The notes under the pieces were generated by a model. The model made no database searches. It was not told where the DNA came from and saw nothing but the letters and a program-made list of their open reading frames with translations. From positions 5,020,001-5,084,000 of the forward strand of contig WPIO01000002.1 of assembly GCA_009760855.2 (NCBI GenBank): a stretch of DNA of 64,000 nucleotides, given 5' to 3'. Position numbers and translations under genes: made by a program. Of this stretch, positions 34,527-47,424 are shown one piece after another (position 1 is the stretch's first letter; each line of letters opens with the position of its first letter). The DNA is from Cristatella mucedo (Eukaryota > Bryozoa > Phylactolaemata > Cristatellidae).

Positions 34527-37500
34527 TCAGGCTGGCGTCTGAACACTTGGTGAGTATCCCTTTGCTAGTCGTTCGAATTCACTCTCCTAAAAAAAATACG
34601 AGTGCACATACTATCACAGTCGCAATCATTCCCAAAGATATGAGCACACACAATAAATAGCACAGCTGTAGGTATTTCACTTTCTAGTCATAACCACAGG
34701 AAAAGGCTAAGTGTGCACAATAAGTAACTGGCAGCAGCATGACTACACTCACCTTAGCGAGATAGCTAAGGACAAATGGATGGCTTCGATGGGAGTCTTT
34801 TAGTTGTGATATATATCGACTAGACACCTGAAATCGTATAAAAAAGAAATGCATCAGGTAGGTCTGCAAAAAACTAAGCATGTAAGGATGCAAACAGAGG
34901 CAATAAGAATAGGTTTGAGATACTTGGCAGGTCACCGAAATGTCATTGCCAAACAAGCAGAATGGTTGCATCGATTAAGCAAAGTTCTTACCTCGGGTGC
35001 TTTCCCTGTGTGTTGCGACAATACAATCATATTGATTAGTGTCTCCGGGTTATTAGCATCCTACAAGAGTGGTGTGGTTTTCTTTTTCACGGAATGACAT
35101 AAGTGAGTTGGAAAATAAAATGACAATTGCAGTTGGCAGGCCATGAAACATTGAAGACGGCTGTCGTACCTTGTCGATAGCTTCCTGGAGAACCGACTCT
35201 GCATCTTCAGTTTTCCCCTGTGCCAAGTAACAGGCAGCCTGGGCATTGAGCAGCAACGGTGTGGCAGCATTCTTGTCACTTAACTCTTGGAATGCATAGA
35301 ATGCATCCTGCAGCTTCTCACCGCCCTAAGGAAAGGAAGAACTAAATCTAATAGAAGACCTGCTACTCTACAGCCTTAAATGTCAGATTCATCAGCAGCC
35401 AAGTGCCAATATCGCAGCTCTTGCAGTAAAAATAGCACCGGACATATCTGTGCAATAGGCTTGGTAGTAGCAGCACCAGCAGCAGCTGTATAACGTACCA
35501 CAGCCACGTTCACCCAGGCTTGAGCGAGCTGCGTCAACGTACTGTCGTCGTCTTTATCTTGCATCTTCTTTAGCTCTTTCCTGAAAAATTAAAGTACACA
35601 TCTACATAGACGATCTAACACGATTTTGACACTCCTTAGGCGATTTCCCACAATAGCTCAGACATTTCGGTAATTCCTATAACTCACGCCTAGTGGGCAT
35701 GACCTCACGCCTAGTGGCATGACCTCAGACCAAGGCTACATGTCGGCTTGATTGGCATAAGTTAAAAATAATGACAAAGTCAAACTAACCTTGCTAAGTC
35801 AATGCGATCGATACGTAGGCAGCTCTGCACCATCATCGCCATACTGAAAATAATGAGATGAACCGGTGTGGTAGGCACATATAATCCATGCTGGCTACAT
35901 GAGTAAAGCAAGCCCAGCAAGCGCGACGATAATAAAGAAGCATAAGTTCACTCACCATTCCAGATGATCGGATGAATGTAAAATCTTCAGAGCGCTATCA
36001 AAGTTCTGCTCAAAATAATAGACTGATGCTGCTGCCAGTAACAGGGTATGGTCACTTGCATCATAGCTTGCAGACATCTTCTTGTCCAGGTCAGCAACGA
36101 TTCGTGCCCTACAAACGCAACCACTTAACGACACTAAAAAGAGGAGGAATGGAGCAACTAAAAAAACTAGGCGATGCTTCATCTGAATGTGCTGTCATTC
36201 TTAACTTAAGGGTAAATCTAGAGAAAAGAGTGAGAAGGCTGGCCCAACAATCGAATGGGTATCGAATCGAATTTAGGGTACCTTTCAAAAGACAAACATG
36301 TTTCAATTGGATCTAAATTTTTGAAAATTTCTGTATACAAGAATGAAAAAATATTTGTCGAAACCACGCCCAACCGAGATGTAAATGGAAAGCAACATAC
36401 CTACAAATAAAAAATTTAATCTTTGCATCATAGGCAACGTGTGTCCCTTGGTACATCGAGTCATATGCTTGCAGCTTGTTGAGGTACAAGATTGTGACTT
36501 TTAAAGTGCTTCATTTACAGTGTAGCTTTGTGCCTTGTAAATTCCACAGCTCGATCAATACTATACGGATCAATGTGAAATTTCAAGTGTGAGTTCAGCA
36601 CTGTTTGTACACTACTGCTGTAGTTCGTTCTCATTTCGATTGAATAAGTTTTCTTATAGATGTCATCAAATATTCTTGAACATTATATTACTGCAATCAT
36701 GAACATGCATTTACCCGTGTATTCATCAGTGCCGATTTAGAAAGTGGACTGTCACAAAGGCATACAAGCAAAACAAGAACTTGTCCGATCCCAGCAGTAT
36801 TTCTCTCTAAACTCATACTTTTTAGATATTTTTTACTTAATATTTTTTTGAGCATTTCGTCGGTCATAAACCTACACCTTTCAAGCTTCAGTAAGGGATT
36901 CACGTGAGTACGATTAGGCCAACATTGAGTCCCAGAAACCGATACCAATGTATTGCAATAACAGCCAAACAAGAGGATCTGGGATTAGAGCTTGGGAATA
37001 AACAAGAATATAATATATCGACGGCAGTAGCCCGATGAAATCCTTCAAAGAGCAACTATCATGATCTGAGTTAAAATGTTGAACACTTATGCATGACGTT
37101 TAATTAATGTATTTAGGCTGAATGATTATGAATTTCAACCCCGTGTATGAATAAAAATGGTAAAACCAGGAGTAGAAACAAAATTGTGCTGCTCTATGGA
37201 CGTCACATGCATGAAAAATAGCATAGATGCTTTCAACAGCACATAACTGAGCTTAGGAAAGCTGAACACTTAAGAAACTATTGCAATGACGATCTTCGAT
37301 TGAGCTAACAAGGCTCCATGGAAAGTAGTGCAGGCAAATATATTTACATTTGAGAACACTGACAGCTGGCAATAAACCTGTCCAGTCAGCCTCAGAGGAG
37401 CCTGAATATTCTCTATGCATTCGAGCTACGCATTAGTCCCTACCCGTGAGTATCCAAGTATCCAGTCTGGGCAACGTCATAACTATAAGTGCATAGGGTT

Positions 37501-40500
37501 GATAATTTAAATTTGTTGTCAAACAGGGATGCCAACAAGCAGTTGCCAATCAGATAACACAAACAGCAACTATCCCAGCAAAACGACACCGAGTCCACAT
37601 AAACAGCAGGGCATCATAGCTAAAAGCTCAAATTCAGACAAAGGCCAGGAAAGCCAGATAAGAACCAAACTTCGTCAGGGGGAGAGGACAACTTCATAGT
37701 CATCAGCAGTCAGCAGAGCCTAGTAGACTTATCATAGTGGCCGTTTGCTGATAAGCTCACATAAAGCTCAGCTCGTTGACCACGACTGAGAATGACCACA
37801 TAAACATCAAGGCACTGCTGGCACAGCATAGCTTCTAAAGCACAGGGTAATTTGAAGATGCCACCAATAGGAAATGCTAGCTCTGGGAAATGACAATGTG
37901 ACTTGAAATACTTAGCATACAATACTAGAACTTGCTCAAAGTAATTTTAAAGACAGATGGCTGAGCAACGTCTGGAATTTAATGTTACATTGATGTTGCT
38001 ATAACATTATTTCTTGCATTGTATACTAAAATCTATATGTAATGTATCTCCGTCTGTAACTCCACAAAGTCATAAAGACCATATGGGTGTTAAGCAGGAG
38101 AGTTTTGTATAGCGCACTCACAGCCTAAGCGGCTTTCGGTACGCATTCGGTAGCCAACAGACTTCGTCTCACGCAACAAAGAGAAAGTGGGAAGCATAGC
38201 AGAGTCAGGAGAGCAGTTGAGGTAGTGAATAGCATGGAAGTAGCAGCTCAGGACCGCTGAAAAGGATGTGCCATAGTCGGCAGTAGGAGAGTAGTTGTCG
38301 TTGTGTAAGAATTGTGGAAGCGAGTTCCACAGTCTAGAACCTGCAGAGCTAAAGCTTCTGTCGTCAATGGTCTTTAAGCAGAGGAATAGAACAGCTAATT
38401 TATTGTCCATACAGGACCTGAGGGCACGAGGAGGCTGAAACTGGTGCAGCAGTCCAGCTAGGTATGGATGAGTCAAGCCGTGGCGGGCCTTATGGGTCAG
38501 CGTAAGAACTTTTCTCTGTATCCGTTGATCAACCGGCATCCATCCTAGCTCTTTTAGCAAAGGAGACACGTGCTCAAACCACTGGGACTTGAAGACTAGC
38601 CTTGCAGCCATATTCATAGTCTGCTGCAGTGGCCTAATGGCTTTCTCTGGCAGCCCAGCCAAAAGGGAATTACAATAATCAAGCCGAGACAGAACTAAGA
38701 ACTAACATATATCATTCTGTCTATATGCATAATCTTTATGCATTGAAATTTCCCAAACAAACTCTGTTGGTCAGGTGCAAGGCATGATCACAACTGATTC
38801 ACATACTCATAATTTTTTCCAGGATGCATACTGACTAGAGGCAAAAGTATGACGCATTGCAGCAGGCTGGTGCTGTTGAGGTTTCCACACATGAGCCTAG
38901 CCGATTACGATATGCATCCAACAGCAAAACGCCTACAGAAAAAATACTGCTAACATGGAACTGCAGGTCTTCCAGGCAATAGCAATGAAATAATGAGCCA
39001 AATATGGCTCAACACATAAAAAGGAATGACATAGCAGTGTAAAAACAACAGCACACTAGGTGCACATGTCACAAACAACAGAAATACAAATATCGAAGGT
39101 GAAACTCGAACAGCAGTCTAGAAACTCGGTAAAACATAGGCCACGACAAAAACGGGGCCAAGTACAGGTACAATAACAAATAAGGCAAATACAGGGATAT
39201 CTTGCTATATTAGGTAATGGAATAGCAATAGCTCAGCTGCCTTTAAATACTTTCCAAATTAATCTCTTATAGAAAAAAGGTGCAAGCATTTTTCCCCAAG
39301 TCTAGCACCCAAGTCAGCTTGCAAGGTACACACGATGAAGAAATCTGCGTGAGTAAGAAGAGACAAGAAACGAATGTAAGGCTTGTTCGGAACCATCGGG
39401 TGTTTCATTGAATGTAGCCACCACGTTTATCAGCAAGTTAATTTCTTTCTAGGCACTTTAAATATGCTGCAAAGGAAGCATGAACAAATTGCTAGTGGCA
39501 ACATGTGCACGATGTCAACAGGCGTAATTGGTTATAGATGACGTGCACAGTATCAATATGTAAAATATAGTTAGTGGTAGCATGCACAGCGTCATAACCA
39601 CACCAAGGACGAATCACATGAACCCACTAAATGCTGTGATAAACAGGTACATTTTAGCTTCTTTTTAAATGCCGTCAAATCGATGGATGTTGCAACGTCA
39701 GTCGGAAGTGAGTTCCAGGCTTTGTAAGCATACGAACTAAAGGCAAGGTCTCCAAAGGATTTGAGGTTCGTACTAAGTATAGGTATACGATTTGAGTCAG
39801 AACAGCACGTGGTACGATGCCTAGCCTGATGGGAGAGTAGTTCAGATAGGTAGGCTGGAGCCAGAGCATGAAGAAACCTAAAAGTGAGTGACAAAACTTT
39901 GAAGTTGCTACGCTACTTGGTTGAGAGCCGGTGCAGGTCGGCTAGAAGTTATGTGATGTGGCAACTTCGATGCTCACGACAGACAAGCTTTGCTGCAGTT
40001 TTGCACCAGCTGTAAGCACCTGATCGCACTAGCCGGTAGACCAGCAAGAAGTGAGTGATAGATGTCAAGACTGGATGTCACAAACGCATAGACCAACTTA
40101 GATGTAGTATTCCTGTCTAAGCAGGCCCGACTTTTAGCAATGCTATGTAGCTGAAAGTAGGCACACTTTACTGTGGAGCTGATGTGATCATCTAGTGAAA
40201 GGACACTTCAGGAACAGTGACACCTACATTTTGTACGAATATGCAACAGGAGATAAGCTGGCAGAGCCGATTTTGAGCATTAAGCCTCAGCTCAAAGCTG
40301 CCTCAACCCATCTAAGGCATCCTCACTCACACTCTCCCTACCTTCGTTAGTGGGCAGCTAAATATATCCTTTGTGATAGGCTCACCCATGTACATCGTAC
40401 GAAAGATTGCAATTACGGAGCTGCAGGCAATGTAATGGAATGTATCCCAGTCTATAACTCCACAAAAACATAAAGACTATGTTGGTATTACGCAGGAGAG

Positions 40501-41768
40501 TTTTGTATAGCGCATTCAAAGCCAAGCGGCTTTCGGTACGCATTTGGTAGCCAACCGACTTCGTCTCACGCAACAAAGAGAAAGTGAGAAGCATAGCAGA
40601 GCAGGCAAGCAAGGCAAGTGGTATGGAACCGGACAAATTAAGATAAACTACACGGAGGCCTAACTGAAAATTGTCACAAGAAAAACGACGGACTGCACGA
40701 TGGATCCACTTTCATTAACTTAGCACTGGCCATGACGGGGTTCACAGCCCACACCCTACCTAACTTTAAAGGTTAGCAAAAAGTCTTGCAGGGCCTAGGT
40801 TTTAGCCCAACGTTAAGACGCTGGCAACTTGGGTGCAAGTTCTGCGGCAGGCAATTCTTTATTGCCTGCTGCAAGCCGGGTGAAAGCCACCCAGGCTCTT
40901 CTGCCCAAGCTATAAATGAAGCTGATGAATTATCCGAACCACTTTTTAATAATTGCTGCTCAAAGAATTCGCAGCAATTTTGATTTGCCGCCGGAAGACG
41001 GAGTAAATCAAAAGCGCAGCAAGCAGAAGGTAGATGCGCCACACACACACTATACCCAAGCACAGCCAGCACCTGTCGGCTGGACGAAAACGCTGGGTCT
41101 CTGTGGAAACTGCCCATAAGGCAGTCTCACCGTGTACTGGCTAGCATCTAACATAAGCTTGAGCTACGCAACCGACGGATCGGCTGTTCAGTACAGCATT
41201 CTAAATCAACGCAGCGAGAGCAAGACTTGCCAATCACCTCAAAGAAGCACACCCCTTGCTCATATCTGCGGAACAAACACGAAATAAATCAGCTAGGAAT
41301 ACCTTTTGCTCTGGTCGGTCAGGTACTCCGCAAGAAGCCTCACCGACTGAAGCGGTGCAGGTGAAGAAGCCTTGATCTCATCAAGGGGTACTGCGTACTT
41401 CCGCTGAGCGATGTACGCCCGGTACATGATTACATCTCGCTCTAGCTTCAGCTCTACCGTCGAAAGCTAAATGGGACATGTGAGATGTAAATAGAATTTC
41501 AGCTAACTCAAACTGCGTTTTCAGACGGCAAAGAATACCAACCAGCAAATCGCAATGCAGAAAGCAGAAGCCTGTATGCTACAGCACGCCACATCATCAC
41601 AATGTTTACAACAAAGTGCCCCGCGAATCGCCGCAATGAACTTGCAGGGGATTGCACAAGTTTCAAAATTATACATACCTTAAGCTTCTGCGCTTCATTA
41701 ATACAATGCTGGTAATTACCAATGTAGAGTGCGTTCCGGACCTCGAATAGTTCATCGACGTCGGCCAT
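34527..41768 (-). CDS. COPE: Coatomer subunit epsilon (epsilon-COP)
   Basis: Nine coding exons on the minus strand, all GT-AG with consistent phases: 41,768-41,679; 41,466-41,303; 36,108-35,956; 35,843-35,790; 35,580-35,499; 35,325-35,170; 35,060-34,992; 34,827-34,753; 34,586-34,527 (TGA). The product is 300 aa (human 308). It reads [20 protein letters not shown] at the N terminus, then [115 protein letters not shown] and [16 protein letters not shown]. All these align along the length of known epsilon-COP. The protein is an all-helical, TPR-like solenoid that binds alpha-COP in the COPI vesicle coat acting in Golgi-to-ER transport. The start is the ATG before the family's DELF(E/D)V(R/K)NA motif. 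Intron 2 is 5.2 kb and holds LINE-B (38,035, 40,435) and LINE-A (39,415) fragments; the other introns are about 110-220 nt. No damage is seen. Confidence 0.95.
38035..38700 (-). pseudogene. LINE-B fragment in COPE intron 2
   Basis: A 190-codon open frame (38,662-38,090) encodes the LINE-B C-terminal region: [60 protein letters not shown], ending near [13 protein letters not shown]. The 3' UTR follows. It is 5' truncated at about 38,700 and lacks the RT catalytic region. Transcribed in the same direction as COPE. Confidence 0.85.
39415..40315 (-). pseudogene. LINE-A fragment in COPE intron 2
   Basis: Minus-strand relics: [60 protein letters not shown] and [20 protein letters not shown] (39,894-39,592), with further upstream fragments to about 40,300. 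The 3' tail (AGCAAGTTAATTTCTTTCTA..GCACTTTAAATATGCTGCAA) is at 39,425-39,470. Frameshifts are present. Confidence 0.8.
40435..40600 (-). mobile_element. LINE-B 3' end in COPE intron 2
   Basis: AATGTATCCCAGTCTATAAC, TCCACAAAAACATAAAGACT, the GCGGCTTTCGGTACGCATTT block and CCAACCGACTTCGTCTCACG are the LINE-B 3' end in reverse. Only about 165 bp is present. Confidence 0.8.
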
Positions 41769-42559
41769 AGCTGTTGAGCTTTAGAAACTTCCGATGTCTT
41801 CCGGTATGTGTTACAGTTATCTCCCCATGGATACTATAGGCGGAAAGGACTCTCTGGCTTAATGGCGTTTCGGGGCGCGGTCTAAGCGAGCTCAAACGTA
41901 GCAGAGGCCTAAGTATTACATAATAGGTATAAATCAGGTCTAATAGTGACTTCAGTGCTATATAAATTTATACTAATTTAAGAAGATTCATCAGCGAAGC
42001 AATTACTTATTCATGTTTGCTGGGTTCACGAACCTTTCGGCAGTGGAATCCTCGCCCGGTGAAGTTCACCGGTCTTGTGTACCAGTGGCGGAGCCAGCGG
42101 GCAGGAGGCATTACCCCTATCCCCTATTGTGGTAAAGCGACATGATTCATCCCAATTCTTAAGCTCCCACCCGTCACCAGTGACGAAACTATAACCTACA
42201 ATTTCCATGATAAGCAAACGCCGAATTCGTGTCGAAAAAACTATGACTGCGCGCTACAATTTTTTCCTTACTTACGGGTCTTACCCCTGTATATAAAATA
42301 TTGCGAGTTGTTACTTCTAGATTAAAATCCTGGCTTCTTCTCTGCACGAACTGGTATTATAACTCTATTTCGGAGCTGAAAACTCGCCGCAAGCTTGGAA
42401 TGTTGTTGTACTGCTCCCCAGTCTGTGGTCGTAATAACCGAGTCTGTGATCGTTAACGTGCCGTAAGAAAAATCGTGGAAATCCTCGATTTATCTAGGTT
42501 AATAGCGACGGCAGTGACACCACAATTTACGATACGTACATTTTATTGAAACAAAAAAT

Positions 42560-42715
42560 CCTCGCTGATTAAACAGCCTCCTTTTGTATAGCGACAAAGG
42601 AGCCTTTACCGCTATCACCACCGCTTGCAACGGCGACAAAGAATGGCCCACCGCAGGATTTGAATCCATGAGGTGAAAAGCATCCACCTTACCAACCGTG
42701 CCATCACGGTTCACT
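42560..42715 (-). mobile_element. SINE-C copy
   Basis: In reverse: TTAAACAGCCTCCTTTTGTA, TAGCGACAAAGGAGCC, CGCTATCACCACCGCTTGCA, CCACCGCAGGATTTGAATCC (B box complement), AAAGCATCCACCTTACC. It is a full SINE-C body. Confidence 0.8.
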
Positions 42716-42943
42716 AATTTGAGACCTACTCAGTCAGCAAGCTTATTGCGGAAGTCTATTTAAACAAAACTACTACAGCAGGGCCGAGTACTCTCCTCAC
42801 ACAGGACTTTGGGTTTAAGAGTGCGTAATGTTTTTCGTTTTGCCTTGGAAGATTTCCCGTTGCCATAAATACCTCGGCTAGAAATCGAGCCAAGGCTGCC
42901 AAGGCCTGAAAATGCCATACATACTAGCCTCTGCGCTTGTTTA

Positions 42944-43168
42944 TCCATGTGCTGCGTGCTGACACTGTGCATGCTGCCACTAACCACATTTGCATGCTGA
43001 CCCTGTGCATGTCACCCCTAACCATGTTATTCATGTTGTCTATCAAGCATGATATTACTCACCATTCAATTGCGTTTCCCTTTGCAGCAGATGCAAAGCG
43101 CCTAAAAAGAGATTGAGTTCTCTGAGGGCGCTTTATCAAGTGCATTATTATTATATTATTATTATTAC
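42944..43168 (+). mobile_element. LINE-A 3' UTR copy
   Basis: ATGTGCTGCGTGCTGACACT, GTGCATGCTGCCACTAACCA, TCACCCCTAACCATGTTATT, AAAGCGCCTAAAAAGAGATT, GAGTTCTCTGAGGGCGC and (ATT)n, in order. It is the cleanest tail together with 44,240 and 55,864. Confidence 0.85.
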
Positions 43169-43721
43169 CTCGGTCTTGAACAGCGAACACCTCACCTCCT
43201 GGGCAATCAAGGCCCTCGATGTACCTAGGGCCCCAAGTATTACTGTTTAGCCTCCTTGTTATTATTGGCGCATGCAATATTGTCTTAAAGAGGTGTAATT
43301 AAACCGTCGCTCGTCTTTCTCGAGCCCCAGGACAGCGACGTGGCAGCGGCCGGCGGCTCAGCTGGAACAGCGTGCGGTCGAGCGGGAAGTAGCCTAATTC
43401 CCTGTTTTTTGTTCCTCGAATGACACGAAACGTTTTTTCAAAGGAGTAGACGTGGATTATGCTCCAATCCATATTGCAAATAACCTAATCTGATAACGAG
43501 CTATTTTCGGCTAGAATAGCTATCTAATAACGTCGTGTACACGCTGTAAAGTTATCCCCACAACGCCGGGCCCCCATTCTTCTGCAGAATCTGCCAAGCT
43601 CTTAGCATAATTTCATGAAAAGGCAATATCTTTATATCGTCAACGTTCGTTCTTGAGCTTCAGCATATTATTTGCATCTGTGTACGAAATGTCAAGTCCC
43701 TAACATAATCACGACAGCGCG

Positions 43722-43888
43722 CCCCTGGGTCTTGGCCCACGGGTAAGGTGCTCTTCTTTGACGACCCGCGTCGTGGGTTCGAGCCAAGCAGTGGGCTATC
43801 TTTTATTGATCGCTGCACGCGGTAGTGAAAGCCGTATAAAGACTCATGCCGCTATATAAATGAGGCTGCTATATCAGCTAACCTTTTC
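43722..43888 (+). mobile_element. SINE-C copy
   Basis: GGGTCTTGGCCCACGGGTAA (A-box-like), CGTCGTGGGTTCGAGCC (B box), ATTGATCGCTGCACGCGGTA, GCCGCTATATAAATGAGGCT, then ATCAGCTAACCTTTT. A reverse tRNA-like fragment follows at about 43,893-43,985. Confidence 0.8.
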
Positions 43889-44239
43889 AGGGGGCAGATT
43901 TTACAGATTTGCCTCCTCGAGGACTCGTACCTGCGACTTAAGTCATGCAGTGTGAGCAACTTGCACCAATGACTCAGGCATCAGCAGGTGAAAAACACTG
44001 TTCATTAGAGCTGGGATACTTTCATACTTTAGATCCTGGAGTTCATTTTGCTTAAATTTATTCTTAAGTTTTTTCTTTTTCAGCTATTCGTATTACGACA
44101 TAATCACTAATTGTCAAATTTCAATGATTACCACATAAATAAATTTTCTGTATTAGCATTGCAAAAATTTCTAGGTAGCCAGTACTACTGTTTTCAGGTG
44201 AGCAGCGGTGACTTCTGGAAGCGACAAGTCCTCAATTTT

Positions 44240-44766
44240 TCTCAATTTATCTATTTTGTCGCTCACTTTTAGGTCCCTTCATTCTATGGCTCCAGCCTAT
44301 CTCTCCGACATACTCCCCCATCAGGCCAAGCATCGTACCACCCACTTTTCGGAATCCAACAGTTCACCAATGCCTCGTACAAACCTCAAATCCTTTGGAG
44401 ACCGTGCATTTAGTTCGTATGCTCCCAAAGCCTGGAACTCCCTCCCGATCTGCGTCAGAACATCCCCTGATCTGACCACATTTAAAAGGAACCTAAAAAC
44501 GCACCTATTTAGGACAGCATTTAGTGGGTCCCTGTGATTCGTCCTTCACGTGCTTATGCGTGCTGACACTGTGCATGCTGCCACTAACCACATTTGCATG
44601 CTGACCCTGTGCATATCACCCCTAACCATGTTATTAATTTTGTTTGTTTTTCAAGCATGATTTTACTTACCATTTAATTGCATTTCCCTTTGCAGCAACT
44701 GTAAAGCGCCTAGAAAGAGATTGAGTTCTCTGAGGGCGCTTTATCAAGTACATTATTATTATTATA
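44240..44766 (+). pseudogene. LINE-A 3' fragment with C-terminal coding remnant
   Basis: An open frame (to 44,537) encodes LSLTFRSLHSMAPAYLSDIL, PHQAKHRTTHFSESN, NLKSFGDRAFSSYAPKAWNS and LTTFKRNLKTHLFRTAFSGS, the conserved LINE-A C terminus. The 3' UTR, stem-loop and ATT tail follow. It is 5' truncated, so the frame does not represent a host gene. Confidence 0.88.
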
Positions 44767-45426
44767 GCAAGTATTGATGTATTTGCGGGTCCCGACTCGG
44801 GATCATTGGCCTGAAAATAATTGGATATTCAACGTGCTGCATCAAAATTAACAACAACTACTGATTCATCAGTCTTTTAGGAACCCAAAATCACGTTTCA
44901 TAGGAGAAAGTTTTTTCAAACCAAGAATGCCCTTTGGGAAAGATCTTATAGCACTTAGTTGTCTCCCCAAATCCAAAAATCCCACAAGCCTTGTTTAGTT
45001 GGAACTAAAACAATTCACCACCAGTCCTTAGTATCAGCACTATTTCTCATCATATTTAGCGTAAGCGTTGAAAGCATTCGCAAAGAGGATTGACTGGCAC
45101 TGAGTGGACGGCTACAGAATAACTTCCTTTTTGGACCGCTGACCTTGCGTAGACACAAATTCCAGAGAAGAGTCAAGCGACCCTGAACCATATGCAAATT
45201 ATGGAAATTAGCCAATTATCTTCCCTTTGAAGATTTTTGTCATGACGCTGTCGTTGCTATACTGCAGCATTAGCACATTTAATATCACACCAAAAGCAAA
45301 ATGTAAAGAGTGCCAGCCTCAAAAAATTTGATTAATGTTCGCTTACGTCCTGTTAGAAAAATATTTTATCTATTTAGCTTATCATAGTGGGTAGATTATT
45401 ACCTGCCGAATTGGCAAGTAGCGATA

Positions 45427-45610
45427 ATTAATAATAATAATAATAATAATAATGTACTTGATAAAGCGCCCTCAGAGAACTTAATCTCTTTCTACGCGCT
45501 TTACATTTGCTGCAAAGGGAAATGCAATTGAATGGTAAGTAAAATCATGCTTGAAAGACAAACAAAATGAATAACACGGTTAGGGGTGACATGCTTGGTG
45601 GCAATATATA
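45427..45610 (-). mobile_element. LINE-A 3' tail copy
   Basis: (TAA)n then the reverse complement of the stem-loop (GCGCCCTCAGAGAACTTAAT.. CTTTCTACGCGC), TTTGCTGCAAAGGGAAATGC and GGTTAGGGGTGACATGC. Confidence 0.85.
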
Positions 45611-46040
45611 AAATATATACTTCATTGGGGAGGAGCCGTAGCAAGACAGTGCACTGGTAAATGTCGGCACCACATCCAGAGCTCATCACCGACCTTATCG
45701 CACGGCTTCTATTCAGCAGTTTTCTTATTGTCAAGTTCAGCCTCTCTCAGAAGTGCCGTTATACTTGCACTACCTCCTTCTCTTTGCTCTCAGCGATTCA
45801 ATTGTCTTTAAAAAGCTCCTTTAAATGTCCAAGCGCTTATGTTCTGTCGAATAGTTGTCGCTGGATGAAGGAACAATGATTGCCCTATATCAAATATTCT
45901 TCCGGTAGATTTTCTATATGTTATGGAGGCTATTTAAGCATATGTAATTGCATTAGGGTATTTATGCTCTCAGAACTAATTAGTACGCACCAGTGTTCTT
46001 GTTGCGTGGAATAATACAAATCCGATGAGCTTAGTATGTG

Positions 46041-46122
46041 GTCACGGTGGCCGAGTGGTTAAGGCGTTTGACTCGAAATCAAATAGGGTCTCCCTGCACA
46101 GGTTCGAATCCTGTCCGTGACG
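46041..46122 (+). tRNA. tRNA-Ser (anticodon CGA)
   Basis: The 82-nt sequence folds as a class II tRNA. The acceptor stem GTCACGG pairs with CCGTGAC (46,115-46,121), with discriminator G at 46,122. The A box is TGGCCGAGTGGTTAAGGCG. The anticodon stem TTTGA/TCAAA encloses CTCGAAA, with anticodon CGA at 46,074-46,076, which reads UCG. A long variable arm (TAGGGTCTCCCTGCA) is typical of tRNA-Ser. The B box is GGTTCGAATCC. T5 at 46,128-46,132 is a Pol III terminator. No intron. All stems I checked pair perfectly, so the gene is probably functional. Confidence 0.96.
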
Positions 46123-46127
46123 TTATC

Positions 46128-46132
46128 TTTTT
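46128..46132 (+). terminator. Pol III terminator of tRNA-Ser
   Basis: TTTTT, six nucleotides after the tRNA 3' end. Confidence 0.85.
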
Positions 46133-46339
46133 AGGTTCTAACAAACACCTGTTATAGTCAGCCAGCACACTTCGCTGCAGTGAAGTAGTTTGCTCTGGGA
46201 TGTTATGCGTGCGTACCTGTAAATTGCATTTGATATAAACTGTCAGGTCTTACTAACCGGTGGTCATCAGTTCGCTAGTATTTGCTTCAAAATGCTGGGC
46301 AACGTCTCTGGTATTGTTCGCTTTTGCGTGTTTGATACC

Positions 46340-46495
46340 GTGCATACCACTAACACCGCTGGTAATGATTCTCTTGCAGCGAGTTGTAAGGGTTCGAATC
46401 CAGTAGTGGGCGGGTCCTTTATTGCCAACTGCAAGGAGTGGTGGTAGCCATTGAGGCTCTTCTGCCGCTACACAAATGAGGCTGTTGAACAAGCA
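46340..46495 (+). mobile_element. SINE-C copy
   Basis: AAGGGTTCGAATCCAGTAGT (B box), GGGCGGGTCCTTTATTGCCA, GTGGTGGTAGCCATTGAGGC, TCTTCTGCCGCTACACAAAT, GAGGCTGTTGAACAAGC. It lies 220 bp after the tRNA gene, but its B-box region is the SINE-C consensus and is not a duplicate of the tRNA. Confidence 0.75.
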
Positions 46496-46821
46496 AATAT
46501 TTTTTCAGGCGTCTAGATAGAAAACTAAGTTCCCACACGGTGCTGCTAAACAAACGACCTATTGATTACAGTGTAACTAAATTTTACTTTATAATTTAAT
46601 GATAGTTGGCTACATTATTCCTTTTTGGCCATTCGCTTGCAGCTAAGGGGTAGCACAGTTCGTTTCTGTGAAGTTCACAATAGAAATATAAGTTACTGCA
46701 TCCAAAACACAGTCCTTGGGTATGCCATACTAAACGGGTGTTAATGTTGGCATTTTTAGCAAGTCTATGCAAATATAAACCGGGCAGTACAGCTATTATG
46801 TACCTTATGAAAGCACTGATG

Positions 46822-46978
46822 TTCTGGGTCTTAGCCCAGGTGTAAGATGCTTGATCTCCACTATCCAGGTCGTGCGTTCAAGCCCTGCTGCAGACAACCC
46901 TTTATCGCTGCAAGCGTGTGATAACCATCAAGGCTCTTCAGCTGCTATATAAATGAGGCAGTTGGATCAGCCGACCTT
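46822..46978 (+). mobile_element. SINE-C copy
   Basis: GGGTCTTAGCCCAGGTGTAA (A-box-like), GGTCGTGCGTTCAAGCCC (B box), CCTTTATCGCTGCAAGCGTG, AACCATCAAGGCTCTTCAGC, TATATAAATGAGGCAGTTGG. Confidence 0.85.
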
Positions 46979-47244
46979 TAACTGTATCTTTATTTAGCAG
47001 CTCCTGAACTAGGTCCTCACCACAAACACAGAGCACATAATGGCTGCTGGCCTTGCAGACGCATATAAGATATTAGTGAAGCTGATGCCTCAAAGCACAA
47101 CTTGAGAATTCCAGGAGAGGAAGCACCGATGCTTGTAAGTATGGCACAGAAAACAGAGAACGACAGCAATCATAAGCACAGATATTATAATTAGTAGTCC
47201 TTGTCCCTAGCATATTACAATTAAAGGGAGGCTGATTCAACAGA

Positions 47245-47248
<4 letters not shown>

Positions 47249-47320
<72 letters not shown>
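47249..47320. repeat. (TA)n microsatellite
   Basis: About 36 TA units. Similar tracts lie at 49,879-49,926 and 54,415-54,554. Confidence 0.95.
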
Positions 47321-47323
<3 letters not shown>

Positions 47324-47424
47324 GCAGAAACTATTTAAAGGCAGTCAACAACTTTACTTGCAATGGGCAATCAAGGATTGGTTGCTTCAGGACTTGAACC
47401 CACGAGCAGGCTCGTGAAGTATAT

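Larger units (their letters stand above)
43169..46040. other. Intergenic, repeats only
   Basis: Between the COPE 5' side and the tRNA gene I see only LINE-A and SINE-C copies and unannotated AT-rich sequence. No exon chain was found. Confidence 0.4.

Noticed and set aside
46822-46905. Additional tRNA genes suggested by A- and B-box matches
   Set aside because: The matches are parts of SINE-C and SINE-D heads; they do not fold into a complete cloverleaf and share the SINE bodies.
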